This document shows positions 44,331 through 55,908 of a stretch of DNA of 64,000 nucleotides, one piece after another. This DNA comes from Methylobacterium cerastii. Its GTDB lineage: Bacteria > Pseudomonadota > Alphaproteobacteria > Rhizobiales > Beijerinckiaceae. The notes below the pieces were generated by a model. That model was not told the origin of the DNA. It saw only the letters and a program-made list of their open reading frames with translations, and searched no databases. How positions within the stretch are numbered: the stretch's first letter is position 1; the number at the start of each line of letters is the position of its first letter. The DNA is taken from the NCBI RefSeq assembly GCF_022179125.1, contig NZ_BPQG01000046.1:62001-126000 (forward strand). The letters are read 5' to 3'. The translations under genes were made by a program, and so were the position numbers.

Positions 44331-45101
44331 TCAGCCGATCGCCGTCAGGGTGTCGCCGACGGCGAGCATGCCGCCGGCGATCACCTCGGCGTAGACGCCG
44401 CAATCGCGGTGGCCGAGATGCGCGTCGATCGCCCAGGGGATGTCGAGGTCGCGCGCGCCGCTGACCGGGTCGACGTTGGTCGCTGCGCAACGCACGGTGC
44501 GCTTCGTCAACTTCAGGCGTAGGCCGCTCGGCGCCTCCAGCACGCGGCCGACCATCTTCAGCTCGGCCCAGGGCGCGAGCCCTTCGACGTGGAGGTTGCC
44601 GCGGAAGCGCAGCGGGTCGACCGGAGCGCCGACGTATTCCTCGACCGCGCGGACGCTCGCGAGGTTGATCAGCGAGACGTATCCGATCTTCGAATCGGTG
44701 AAGCGGTATCCGGTGTGCTCCGGCGCCGCGAGCACCCGCGGCTCCCCGCGCAGGGCGTCGGGCAACCGACGCCGCATGAGGCCTTCCAGCGTCGCCCGGC
44801 CCGCCTCGGTGTCGAGCTTGGCGACGACCGTCTCGCCGTCCGCCTCGACGGTGAGCGTCGCCGTGGCGTCGTCGTAGCGCGTGCGCAGGCGGGCCAGCGC
44901 CTCGTCGCGCATCAGCATCAGGTACTTCGTCTTGGGCTGGTGCCGCGGCGCGACCGGGTCGAAGCCGGAATCGCCGTTCTCGATGGCGTAGAGCCTGTCG
45001 CCGGGAAAGTAACCCGACGTCTCCAGCACCGTTCGCTCCAGCGGCTCGGGGCTGAACCCCTTCACGGGGTAGCGGTAGAGGGCGGACAGCGTCGTCGTCA
45101 T
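44331..45101 (-). CDS. MOSC-domain protein
   Basis: A 256-aa protein: beta-barrel N-terminal domain (LSALYRYPVKGFSPEPLERTVL, FPGDRLYAIENGDSGFDP) and MOSC domain with FRGNLHVEGLAPWAELKMVG, KLTKRTVRCAATNVDPVSG (candidate sulfur/molybdopterin Cys) and GHRDCGVYAEVIAGG. MOSC proteins carry activated sulfur or bind molybdopterin in mitochondrial-amidoxime-reducing-component-like enzymes. The YPVKG and LRLRxR-type core support the call. Substrate unknown. Confidence 0.88.
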   Translation of the reverse strand: MTTTLSALYRYPVKGFSPEPLERTVLETSGYFPGDRLYAIENGDSGFDPVAPRHQPKTKYLMLMRDEALARLRTRYDDATATLTVEADGETVVAKLDTEAGRATLEGLMRRRLPDALRGEPRVLAAPEHTGYRFTDSKIGYVSLINLASVRAVEEYVGAPVDPLRFRGNLHVEGLAPWAELKMVGRVLEAPSGLRLKLTKRTVRCAATNVDPVSGARDLDIPWAIDAHLGHRDCGVYAEVIAGGMLAVGDTLTAIG

Positions 45102-45304
45102 GCCCGCACCGTGACCCGGATCTTCGCCGGGATGCAAGGGGGCGTCACCCTCTTGTGGTGCGCAATTACAACACCACATCCCTGTGACCGGCGGCCTTGG
45201 GCGCCGGGGCTTTCTGCGGTGGTTTCCGCCGGGGAGGCAACGTCTCGGGCCGACACCGTGCCTTCCAGGGCGGCGGAGGCCGAAGCGGTAGGATGAAGAC
45301 ACGC

Positions 45305-47935
<2,631 letters not shown>

Positions 47936-47953
47936 GGTTTGGATCGCACCCCG

Positions 47954-47988
47954 CCCCGGCCGCTCGGATCGAGCGGCCGGGGCTTTTC
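47954..47988 (+). terminator. clpB terminator
   Basis: 12-bp perfect stem CCCCGGCCGCTC (47954-47965) with GAGCGGCCGGGG (47971-47982), then CTTTTCTTT. Confidence 0.9.
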
Positions 47989-48020
47989 TTTGCGCCGCCG
48001 CGCGGCGACACTAGGCCGAC

Positions 48021-48689
48021 ATGAGCGACTTGACCTACGCCATCGGCGACATCCACGGCTGCGCCGACCTGCTCGACGCGCTCCTCGCCCGCATCGAGAC
48101 CCATGCGGCGGGACGCCCGCATCGCCTCGTCTTCCTCGGCGACTACATCGACCGCGGGCCGGACAGCGCCGGTGTTTTGCGGACGATCAGCCGCCTGCAT
48201 TGGAGCGATCCCGAGCGGGTCGCCTGCCTGATGGGCAACCACGAGGCGATGCTGCTCTCGGCCCTGACGACGCCCGGCGCCGACGACCTCTGGCTCCGAA
48301 ACGGCGGCGCCGAGACCCTGGCCTCGTTCGGCGTCGACGAGGCGGCGGCGATCCCCGGCGACGTGCTCGATTGGATCGAGGCGCTGCCGACGATGCATGC
48401 GGACGCCGAACGCTGGTACGTCCACGCCGGCTTCCGGCCCGGGACCGACCCGGAGATCTCGGACGCGCAAGACCGCCTCTGGATCCGAGAGCCCTTCCTC
48501 TCCGAAGATTGCGATTTCGGCCGGCATGTCGTCCACGGCCACACGCCGCAACACTCCGGCACGCCCGATCGCCGCCGCTTCCGCACCAATCTCGACACCG
48601 CCGCCGTCTACGGCGCCGCGCTGACGGCGGGCGTCTTTTCGGACGTACAGGGGCCGGCCGTGGAGTTCCTGCAGGTGCGGGCGGGCTAA
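48021..48689 (+). CDS. PPP-type serine/threonine phosphatase or Ap4A hydrolase-like
   Basis: A 222-aa metallophosphoesterase. The three metal motifs are GDIHGCADLL (residues 9-18), FLGDYIDRGPDS (about 39-50) and LMGNHEAML (72-80), followed by HAGFRP and HGHTPQ. The motif set and length fit bacterial PPP-type phosphatases (PrpA/ApaH-like). Substrate is uncertain between phosphoproteins and diadenosine polyphosphates. It follows the clpB terminator on the same strand. Confidence 0.85.
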   Translation: MSDLTYAIGDIHGCADLLDALLARIETHAAGRPHRLVFLGDYIDRGPDSAGVLRTISRLHWSDPERVACLMGNHEAMLLSALTTPGADDLWLRNGGAETLASFGVDEAAAIPGDVLDWIEALPTMHADAERWYVHAGFRPGTDPEISDAQDRLWIREPFLSEDCDFGRHVVHGHTPQHSGTPDRRRFRTNLDTAAVYGAALTAGVFSDVQGPAVEFLQVRAG

Positions 48690-48693
48690 AAGT

Positions 48694-49251
48694 CTACCGC
48701 GTCGCCACGACCCGCGCCGGATTGCCGACCACCGTCGCGCCGGCAGGCACGTCCCGCGTCACCACCGCGCCGGCGCCGATGACCGCGTCGTCGCCGACGG
48801 TGACGCCGGGCAGGATCAGGGCGGCGCCGCCGATCCAGACGTTGGCGCCGATCGCGATCGGGCGCCCGAATTCGAGGCCCGATCGGCGAGTCTCGGCATC
48901 GCGCGGGTGGTCGGCAGTCAGGATCTGAACGCCGGGACCGACCTGTGTGCCGTCCCCGATCGTCACCGCGACCACGTCGAGGACGATGCAGCCGAAATTC
49001 AGGAACACGTCGGCGCCGAGCGTGATGTTGTAGCCGTAGTCGCAATGGAACGGCGGCCGGACGACGACCCCTGCCCCGACGCCGCCGAAATGCTCCATCA
49101 GCAGTACGCGCCGCTCCGCAGGCGATGCGGCCAGCGCTGCGTTGTAGCGCACGAGCCATGCCTTGTTGGCCGCCGCATCTGCCTGAAGCTCGAGATCGCC
49201 CGCGCGGTACAACTCGCCCGCGATCATCTTCTGCTTCTCGGATTTCGGCAT
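48694..49251 (-). CDS. Maltose O-acetyltransferase-like (hexapeptide) transferase
   Basis: A 185-aa left-handed beta-helix acetyltransferase. N-terminus SEKQKMIAGELYRAGDLELQADAA is the MAA/NodL mac domain. The hexapeptide repeats are VFLNFGCIVLDVVAVTIGDG..VGPGVQILTADHP, with catalytic His in ADHP, then GANVWIGGAALILPGVTVGDDAVIGAGAVVTRDVP. It acetylates a sugar hydroxyl with acetyl-CoA. ATG at 49251 was chosen as the family start. Confidence 0.92.
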   Translation of the reverse strand: MPKSEKQKMIAGELYRAGDLELQADAAANKAWLVRYNAALAASPAERRVLLMEHFGGVGAGVVVRPPFHCDYGYNITLGADVFLNFGCIVLDVVAVTIGDGTQVGPGVQILTADHPRDAETRRSGLEFGRPIAIGANVWIGGAALILPGVTVGDDAVIGAGAVVTRDVPAGATVVGNPARVVATR

Positions 49252-49317
49252 CGTGCCTCGCAGTCCGAATGGGTGTTTCGATCGACCCGGCACGGGTCCG
49301 CCGGCCACGCGACCGTT

Positions 49318-49695
49318 TTAACGCCTGACGGGCAGGAACGCCGCGACGGCCGCCGACGCCCAGCCCAGCATCAGCAGGATGCCGCCCGACGGCGCGGCCA
49401 TCGGAAACAGCGGCCGCTGCGCCAGCGCGCGAATCGCCAGGTCGCCGGAGAACAGCGCGAGGCCGAGCACGAGCGCGAAGGCGGCGATCCGCGTGGCCAC
49501 GGCATGGGTCGCGCCGACGGCGGCGAGGCCGGCAAGGGCCAGGATGGCGGGGGCGTGGAACAACAGGAACTGCGCTGCGGTCTTCAGGCTGTCGGCGCCG
49601 GGGATGTGGGCGGCGGCGGCGCTGGCCGCGACGCCGAGGCCGCCGGCGAGGCAGGCCAGGGCGACGAGGGTGCGGTCAGCCATCGTCGTCGGCAT
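49318..49695 (-). CDS. DUF423 family membrane protein
   Basis: A 125-aa protein with four transmembrane helices and the DUF423 pattern GGLGVAASAAAAH, then QFLLFHAPAIL and ALVLGLALFSGDLAIRALAQRP, ending GGILLMLGWASAAVAAFL. It overlaps the engB stop by one base (TAATG), so it is cotranscribed. Function unknown. Confidence 0.88.
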   Translation of the reverse strand: MPTTMADRTLVALACLAGGLGVAASAAAAHIPGADSLKTAAQFLLFHAPAILALAGLAAVGATHAVATRIAAFALVLGLALFSGDLAIRALAQRPLFPMAAPSGGILLMLGWASAAVAAFLPVRR

Positions 49696-50348
49696 TACGC
49701 TCCGCGCTCGGCCATCAGCCGGGCGACGGCGGCCCGAAGCTCGGGCACGCCGCGGTCGTCGCGGCTCGAGGTCAGCAGGATCTGCGGGTAGGCCGCCGGG
49801 CGCCGGGCGAGCGCAGCCTGGATGCCGGCGATCCGCGCGTCGATTTCGGACTTCTTCAGGGCGTCGCCCTTCGTCAGCACGATCTGGTAGCTCACTGCAG
49901 CCTTGTCGAGCCCGTCGAGCACGTCGGTGTCGATGCCCTTCAGCCCGTGGCGGGAATCGATCAGCATGAAGACCCGCGCAAGGTTGGCGCGGCCCTTAAG
50001 GTAGGCGTGGATCAGGTCGGTCCAAGCTTCGACCTTCTCCTTGCCGACCGCGGCGTAGCCATAGCCCGGCATATCGACCAGCGTCAGCCGTTCGCCGATC
50101 CGGAAGAAGTTGAGCTGCTGGGTCCGCCCCGGCGTGTGCGAGGTGCGCGCGAGCGTGTTGCGCCCAGTGAGCGCGTTGACGAGGCTCGACTTGCCGACGT
50201 TCGAACGGCCGGCGAAGGCAATCTCGACGCCGTCCATAGCCGGCAACGTGCCGAGTGAGGGCGCCGCGGCGACGAAGTCGGCGGCGCCTGCGAACAGCAG
50301 GCGCCCGCTCTCGGCGAGCGCCGCGTCCTCTTGCTCCTGCTGTGTCAC
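49695..50348 (-). CDS. engB: Ribosome biogenesis GTPase EngB (YihA/YsxC)
   Basis: A 217-aa GTPase required for 50S assembly. G1 is GRSNVGKSSLVNAL (about 47-60), G2/G3 region TPGRTQQLNFF and LVDMPGYGYAAV, G4 is VLTKGDALKKSE and G5 near ILLTSSRDDRG. It follows yidC by 1 bp on the same strand, the usual rpmH-rnpA-yidC-engB order. Confidence 0.96.
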   Translation of the reverse strand: MTQQEQEDAALAESGRLLFAGAADFVAAAPSLGTLPAMDGVEIAFAGRSNVGKSSLVNALTGRNTLARTSHTPGRTQQLNFFRIGERLTLVDMPGYGYAAVGKEKVEAWTDLIHAYLKGRANLARVFMLIDSRHGLKGIDTDVLDGLDKAAVSYQIVLTKGDALKKSEIDARIAGIQAALARRPAAYPQILLTSSRDDRGVPELRAAVARLMAERGA

Positions 50349-50349
50349 G

Positions 50350-52194
50350 TCAGCTCTTCGCAGGCGCGGTCTTGCTGCCGCGCTTGAACGTGTTCCGCAG
50401 GTTGTCCCACAGCTCCACCTTCACACCGTTGCGGCGCATGATGACGTATTGCTGCGTCACCGAGAGTGTGTTGTTCCAAGCCCAGTAGATCACAAGTCCG
50501 GCCGGGAAAGAGCCGAGCATGAACGTGAAGACGATCGGCATGAATGTAAAGATCTGCGCCTGCACTGGATCCGGCGGGGCGGGGTTCATCTTCATCTGCA
50601 CGAACATCGTCACACCCATGATGATCGGCCAGATGCCGAGGTGGACGAAGTCGGGCGCCGCGAACGGCAGCAGGCCGAACAGGTTGACGATGCTGGTCGG
50701 ATCGGGCGCGGCCAGGTCTTGGATCCAGCCGAAGAACGGCGCGTGGCGCATCTCGATGGTGATGAACAGCACCTTGTACAGCGCGAAGAAAACCGGGATC
50801 TGCACCAGCACCGGCCAGCAGCCGGCGACGGGATTGATCTTCTCTTTCTTATACAACTCCATCATCGCTTGTTGCTGCTTCATCTTATCGTCTTTGTACC
50901 GCTCCCGGATGGAGGTCATCTCGGGCTGCACGGCCTTCATCTTGGCCATGGAGACGTAGGAGCGGTTGGCGATCGGCAGGAACAAGAGCTTGAGGCAGAA
51001 GGTCACGATCAGGATCGCGACGCCGAAGTTGCCGAGGAGGTGGAAGAAGAAGTCCAGCGCCCGGAACATCGGCTTGGTGATGAAGTGGAACCAGCCCCAG
51101 TCGATCATCAGGTCGAACTGCTTGATGCCGAGGTTCTTCTCGTAGCCGTTGATCGTGTTGACCTCCTTGGCGCCGGCGAACAGGCGCTGGGTGGTCGAGG
51201 CGGTGGCGCCGGGTTCGACGCTGCGGCCGTCGCCGCGCACGCTGGCCTGGTAGATCTTGGTCGCGCCGTCGGTGCGCTCGGTGAACGCGCCGGTGTAGGC
51301 CGCGCCCTGGTCGGGGATCGCGGCGGCGGCCCAGTACTTGTCGGTGATGCCGACGAAGCCGCCGGTGACGTTCGCCCACGCCTTGCCCTTGGTGTTGGCA
51401 CCGCCGTAGGCGGGCTCCTTGGCGAGGTGGTCGTAGGTGTATTCCTGCAGGCCGTCGCCGCCGAGCACGCCGATCATGCCCTCATGGAGCACGTAGTAGC
51501 CCTGGGTGTGCGGCTTACCCCAGCGCGAGACCAGGCTGTAGGGAAAGAGCGTGACCGCGTTCGCACCCTTGTTCTCGACCTCGTCGCGGACCGTGAACAT
51601 GTACTTGTCGTCGACGGCGAGGATGCGCTTGAACACGAGGCCGGCGCCGTTGTCCCACGACAGCGTCACCGGCATGTTCACGCCCAGCGTCTGCCCGTCG
51701 GCGGTCCACACCGTGTCGTTGGTCGGCAGCGGGCCCGCGTTGGCGCCGACCCAGCCGAACTCGGCGTAGTACGGCGCCTCGGTGCCTGCCGGCGACAGCA
51801 GGACGATCTCGGGGCTCTTGTCGTCGACGGTCTCGTGGTAGTTCTTCAGCGAGATGTCGTCGATGCGGCCGCCCTTGAGGGCGACCGAGCCGGCGAGCGC
51901 CGGGGTCTCGATCTTGATGCGCGGCGAGCGGGCGAGCGCCTCGGTGCGGCCGATCGGGCCGGTGGCCGCGTTGGGCAGGGTGCCGGCCACCGGGGCGGCC
52001 GGGCCGCCCTCCTTCGGGCTGGGCGACGGCACGCCGTCAGGCGTCACGCCCGGGCTCTGCTGGGCGGCCTGGTTCTGCAGGTTGGCCTGGCGCTGCTGCT
52101 CGACGCGCGGCGCGGCGACGAAGTAGTTCCACCCGAGCAGCACCACCAGCGACAGGGCGATGGCCACGAACATGTTCGTCTTGTCATTGCCCAT
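50350..52194 (-). CDS. yidC: Membrane protein insertase YidC
   Basis: A 614-aa YidC1-type insertase. N-terminal helix [19 protein letters not shown] at about 8-26, large periplasmic P1 domain through ~residue 370, then the conserved insertase core ([62 protein letters not shown]). It inserts proteins with or without SecYEG. ATG at 52194 overlaps the end of rnpA by 11 bp. Confidence 0.97.
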   Translation of the reverse strand: MGNDKTNMFVAIALSLVVLLGWNYFVAAPRVEQQRQANLQNQAAQQSPGVTPDGVPSPSPKEGGPAAPVAGTLPNAATGPIGRTEALARSPRIKIETPALAGSVALKGGRIDDISLKNYHETVDDKSPEIVLLSPAGTEAPYYAEFGWVGANAGPLPTNDTVWTADGQTLGVNMPVTLSWDNGAGLVFKRILAVDDKYMFTVRDEVENKGANAVTLFPYSLVSRWGKPHTQGYYVLHEGMIGVLGGDGLQEYTYDHLAKEPAYGGANTKGKAWANVTGGFVGITDKYWAAAAIPDQGAAYTGAFTERTDGATKIYQASVRGDGRSVEPGATASTTQRLFAGAKEVNTINGYEKNLGIKQFDLMIDWGWFHFITKPMFRALDFFFHLLGNFGVAILIVTFCLKLLFLPIANRSYVSMAKMKAVQPEMTSIRERYKDDKMKQQQAMMELYKKEKINPVAGCWPVLVQIPVFFALYKVLFITIEMRHAPFFGWIQDLAAPDPTSIVNLFGLLPFAAPDFVHLGIWPIIMGVTMFVQMKMNPAPPDPVQAQIFTFMPIVFTFMLGSFPAGLVIYWAWNNTLSVTQQYVIMRRNGVKVELWDNLRNTFKRGSKTAPAKS

Positions 52195-52774
52195 CGGGGC
52201 CACCGTCGCACGCGTTCGAGGTTGCTGAGGGCGCACGGGCTGGTGCCGCAGCGCGATCGGAAGGTCGGGACGTCGGAGGACCCTTGCCGCGGCCCTTCGC
52301 GGCGCCGGGCTTGGGCGGGCGCGGCGGACGGGGATGCGCGTTCGGCCCGCGGGGCTTGGCCACCGCGGGGATCGCCCGGCGCAGGTCGTCCTTGAGGGTG
52401 TCGAACGCGGCGTCGATCGCCGGACGGCGGGCGATCAGCACGACGTCGGCCGGGACCGCACCGAGCTCGGGGCCGAGTTCGGCGACCGCGGCGCGGAGGC
52501 GCCGGCGGATGCGGTTGCGCTCGGTGGCATGGCCGACCCGCTTGGTGATCGTGAAGCCGAGATGGAGGCCGGCGATCGATTCGCCGTCCCGGACCTCGCC
52601 CGCGTCGCGCACGCGACCCTGCGCCGTCAGGCGCTCGGTGTGGAAGCGGCGCCCGTCGGCCGCCGCCAGGAAGTCGGGCCGCCGCCTCAGACGTGTCACC
52701 GTCGGCGGGTTCGCCTCGGGCGCGAGGGTGGCAGGCGAGTCCGTTACGGGCATGGGAAGCTCGGCCTCGCTCAC
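52184..52774 (-). CDS. rnpA: Ribonuclease P protein component with long low-complexity tails
   Basis: A 196-aa RnpA, longer than the usual ~115-130. The core is [49 protein letters not shown] with the RNR motif, and [12 protein letters not shown] ~25-residue N-terminal tail and a ~60-residue Pro/Ala/Arg/Gly-rich C-terminal extension ([19 protein letters not shown]) are added. The C-terminal 3-4 codons overlap the yidC start region. It binds M1 RNA to process tRNA 5' ends. Confidence 0.93.
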   Translation of the reverse strand: MSEAELPMPVTDSPATLAPEANPPTVTRLRRRPDFLAAADGRRFHTERLTAQGRVRDAGEVRDGESIAGLHLGFTITKRVGHATERNRIRRRLRAAVAELGPELGAVPADVVLIARRPAIDAAFDTLKDDLRRAIPAVAKPRGPNAHPRPPRPPKPGAAKGRGKGPPTSRPSDRAAAPARAPSATSNACDGGPDGQ

Positions 52775-52820
52775 GCCTCGGGCACCATCCGCGCCGCGAA
52801 GGGCGGCGCGACGGTCACGC

Positions 52821-52955
52821 TCAGGCCGAGAGCTTCTTGCGGCCGTGCGCGCGACGGCGGGCGATGACCTTGCGGCCGCCGGCGGTGGCCATGCGGGCGC
52901 GGAAGCCGTGACGGCGCTTACGGACGAGACGGCTCGGCTGGTAGGTTCTTTTCAT
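52821..52955 (-). CDS. rpmH: 50S ribosomal protein L34
   Basis: A 44-aa L34 with [20 protein letters not shown] and [20 protein letters not shown], the invariant core. First gene of the rpmH-rnpA-yidC-engB run, next to the origin region in many bacteria; no oriC features were found here. Confidence 0.97.
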   Translation of the reverse strand: MKRTYQPSRLVRKRRHGFRARMATAGGRKVIARRRAHGRKKLSA

Positions 52956-53149
52956 GGCTCTGCAAGCCTCCAAAGGTCGAGGCGCGTTCGCGGGCGGCTA
53001 TCGCCGCACCCGACCTTCACGCGTCTTTAAAGTGTGAATGCACATGCGGACGGCGCCCGAACGGAGCGCCATCGCGACTGCGCGGCTTATGGCGGATGGG
53101 ATTTACCGAGTCAACGTTTCGGCGGGCTTCCCAATGCCCGACGCGCGCC

Positions 53150-53692
53150 TCAGTGCCCCTCGAACTCCATCAGGGTCCGTACGGGCACGTCGAGGTCGCG
53201 CAGCTTCTGCGCGCCGCCGATCTCGGGCAGGTCGATCACGAAGCAGGCCGCGACCACCTCGGCGCCGATCTGGCGCAGCAGGTTGACCGCGGCGGTGGCG
53301 GTGCCGCCGGTGGCGATCAGGTCGTCCACGAGGAGCACCCGGTCGCCGGGCTTGATCGCGTCGACGTGGATCTCGAGCTCGTCGGTGCCGTATTCGAGGG
53401 TGTAGGCGATCGAGACGGTCTTGTGGGGCAGCTTGCCCTTCTTGCGTACCGGCACGAAGCCCGCCGAGAGCTGGTGCGCGACCGCGCCGCCGAGGATGAA
53501 GCCGCGGGCCTCGATGCCCGCGACCTGATCGATCCGTCCGCCCGCGTAGGGGTGCACCAGGGCGTCCACCGCCCGGCGGAAGGCGCGCGGGTCGCTGAGC
53601 AGCGTGGTGATGTCCCGGAACACGATGCCGGGCTTCGGATAGTCGGGAATCGAGCGGATCGAATCCTTCAGGGCGATGTGGCGGCGTTCCAT
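53150..53692 (-). CDS. apt: Adenine phosphoribosyltransferase
   Basis: A 180-aa APRT making AMP from adenine and [25 protein letters not shown] at 25-45, [16 protein letters not shown], and the PRPP motif [35 protein letters not shown] start with cat at 53690-53692 is clear. It precedes the phosphatase gene on the same strand. Confidence 0.96.
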   Translation of the reverse strand: MERRHIALKDSIRSIPDYPKPGIVFRDITTLLSDPRAFRRAVDALVHPYAGGRIDQVAGIEARGFILGGAVAHQLSAGFVPVRKKGKLPHKTVSIAYTLEYGTDELEIHVDAIKPGDRVLLVDDLIATGGTATAAVNLLRQIGAEVVAACFVIDLPEIGGAQKLRDLDVPVRTLMEFEGH

Positions 53693-53762
53693 GCCGGGCG
53701 GGCCTTCCTCGTGATGATCGGCGGCTTAGAGCAGATGGCGCGGAATCTGGCCAGTTCGCGGC

Positions 53763-54557
53763 TCAGCCGTTGACCTTGCGCAGGATGGCGACGAGCTCGC
53801 GGTGCAGGCCCTCGTTGCCGCAGGCCACCGATTTCGCGGCGAGCGGCTCCGAGGCGCCGTCGGCGGAGGTGACGAAACCGCCGGCCTCGCGCACCAGGAT
53901 GATGCCGGCGGCGATGTCCCAGGTCTGCAGGTCGCGCTCCCAGTACAGGTCGAGCCGGCCGCAGGCGACGTAGGCGAGGTCGAGGGCCGCCGACCCCATC
54001 CGCCGCGTGCCGCCGGAGACCGCCATCACCGCGGCGACCTCGCGCAGCAGGCGGGGATGGTTGCCGCGCCCGAGATAGGGCGTGCCGTAGGCGGTGAGCG
54101 CGTCGGCCATGTCGACCCGGCCCGAGACGCGCAGGCGCCGGTTGTTGAGGTAGGCGCCCTTGCCGCGCTCGGCGACGAACAGCTCGTCCTTGACGGGATC
54201 GTAGATCACGCCCGCGACCACCTGGCCCTCGCGCTCGAGCCCGACCGAGATCGCGAAGTGCGGGATGCCGTGCAGGAAGTTCGAGGTGCCGTCGAGGGGG
54301 TCGACGTGCCAGACGTGGCTCCTGTCGGTGCCCTCGACGACGCCGGACTCCTCCAGCACCATGCCGTAGCCCGGCCGCGCCTTGGTCAGGGCGTCGCGCA
54401 GGGTCTCCTCGGCCTTGCGGTCGGCCGCCGAGACGAAATCGCCGGGGCCCTTTCGCGAGACCTGCAGGTTCTCGATCTCGCCGTAGTCGCGCCGCAGCCC
54501 CTTCGAGGCCTTGCGCACGGCGTCGACCATCACGGTCATCAAGGGTGAGGAGATCAT
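53763..54557 (-). CDS. suhB: Inositol monophosphatase family protein (SuhB-like)
   Basis: 264-aa metal-dependent phosphatase. Motifs: GDFVSAADRKAEETL, EESG, HVWHVDPLDGTSNFLHGIPHFAISVGLE (metal-binding WxVDPLDGTxN) and LDLYWERDLQTWDIAAGIILVREAGG. Length and motif set fit SuhB/IMPase. Whether it acts on inositol phosphate, or as the SuhB transcription-antitermination partner, cannot be told from sequence. Confidence 0.9.
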   Translation of the reverse strand: MISSPLMTVMVDAVRKASKGLRRDYGEIENLQVSRKGPGDFVSAADRKAEETLRDALTKARPGYGMVLEESGVVEGTDRSHVWHVDPLDGTSNFLHGIPHFAISVGLEREGQVVAGVIYDPVKDELFVAERGKGAYLNNRRLRVSGRVDMADALTAYGTPYLGRGNHPRLLREVAAVMAVSGGTRRMGSAALDLAYVACGRLDLYWERDLQTWDIAAGIILVREAGGFVTSADGASEPLAAKSVACGNEGLHRELVAILRKVNG

Positions 54558-54867
54558 GTCGAGGGCCTTGAGCGTTCGCGCGTCGTTGGACGCCGCGTTA
54601 AACGCTCTGGGGCGTGGAATCGACCCCCGGAACCGGGATGGCAGGCATCCCCGCCGGTCGCGGAGCCGATCACGCCGAACGCCGGCTGCGGTTCTGCCGC
54701 GATGTGGTCGGACGGCGCAGGTAGTAAAACTCCAAGTAGAAATTCTATCGAGCGTTGCAGTCATATCATCATTGCGAAAAACAATTGATCATCGCAATTT
54801 TTATAAAGTCGGTTGTTAACTTTGGTCGATCACAACGCTTGGGAGATACCAGGGGGTCGGCCGGATC
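54558..54867. promoter_or_regulatory. AT-rich intergenic promoter with an inverted repeat
   Basis: About 310 bp between divergent genes. The final 150 bp is strongly AT-rich, with ATTGCGA (54771-54777) and TCGCAAT (54792-54798) as a 7-bp inverted repeat spaced by 14 bases, about 70 bp before the peroxidase start. No coding frame is supported; candidate operator. Confidence 0.4.
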
Positions 54868-55887
54868 ATGAGAAATACAGCGCTTTCACGCTGCCTGAGC
54901 GTTCTCGCTTCGGCGGCGTTGATCGCCTGCGCCACGGTCGCGCAGGGCCAGAGTCTGGAGTCCGCCAAGGCCGCCTACAAGCGGCCGGATCTGATCCCGT
55001 TTCCGGAAGAAGCGCGGTATTCGCCGCAGACGGCGACCCTCGGCAAGATGCTGTTCTTCGATCCGCGCCTGAGCGGCAAGCAGAACCTCTCCTGCGCCAG
55101 CTGCCACAATCCGTCGTTCGGGTTCGAGGTCCCGGTCGCCGGTGCGATCGGTGCGACCAACAAGCCCCTCGGGCGCAAGGCGCCCACCGTCCTGAACGCC
55201 GCCTGGATTCCGACCCTGTTCTGGGACGGCCGCGCCCCGAACCTGGAAACCCAGGCGATGGGTCCGATCACCGCCGAAGGCGAGATGGACGGGAAGTTCG
55301 CGGAGATCATCGGCCGCCTGAACAAGATTCCCGAATACAGCGCCTGGTTCGGCAAGCTGTTTCCCAAGGACGGCGTCACCCAGGACAACATCCTGACCGC
55401 GATCGCGACCTACGAGCGGACGGTCGTGGCCGGCACGGCGCCGTTCGATCGCTGGGTCGAGGGCGAAGAGAGCGCGATCTCGCCGGCCGCGCAACGCGGA
55501 TTCGACCTGTTCACGGGCAAGGCCGCGTGCGCCGGTTGCCACACGGGCTGGAACTTCACCGACAACAAGTTCCACGACATCGGCATCCCGACCAAGGATG
55601 TCGGCCGTGCCGCCTTCGAGCCCGACGACCCGCAGGCGATGCACGCGTTCAAGACGCCGGGCCTGCGCAACCTGACCTACCGCGCCCCCTTCGGCCACGC
55701 CGGACAATTCGCCGACCTCGAAGCCGTCCTCGCCTTCTACGAGACGGGCGGCGTCTCACGCCCTTCGAAGTCGCCGCTGATGCGGCCGTTGCGGCTGGAA
55801 GCGCAGGAGCGGGCGGACCTTCTCGCGTTCCTGCGCACGCTGACGGCGGAGCAGACCCGGACCGCCCTGCCGAACCTCCCGAACTGA
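54868..55887 (+). CDS. Di-haem cytochrome c peroxidase (CcpA/MauG family)
   Basis: A 339-aa exported di-haem peroxidase. Signal peptide (residues 1-27, AQGQ cleavage), first haem site CASCH (76-80) with downstream His for the peroxidatic haem, second CAGCH (221-225), and MHAFKTPGLRNL with the Met ligand typical of the electron-transfer haem. It reduces hydrogen peroxide in the periplasm using cytochrome c electrons; MauG-like substrate oxidation is an alternative. A chemoreceptor starts 21 bp downstream on the same strand. Confidence 0.9.
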   Translation: MRNTALSRCLSVLASAALIACATVAQGQSLESAKAAYKRPDLIPFPEEARYSPQTATLGKMLFFDPRLSGKQNLSCASCHNPSFGFEVPVAGAIGATNKPLGRKAPTVLNAAWIPTLFWDGRAPNLETQAMGPITAEGEMDGKFAEIIGRLNKIPEYSAWFGKLFPKDGVTQDNILTAIATYERTVVAGTAPFDRWVEGEESAISPAAQRGFDLFTGKAACAGCHTGWNFTDNKFHDIGIPTKDVGRAAFEPDDPQAMHAFKTPGLRNLTYRAPFGHAGQFADLEAVLAFYETGGVSRPSKSPLMRPLRLEAQERADLLAFLRTLTAEQTRTALPNLPN

Positions 55888-55908
55888 CGCGACGACGGAA
55901 CGCCCACC

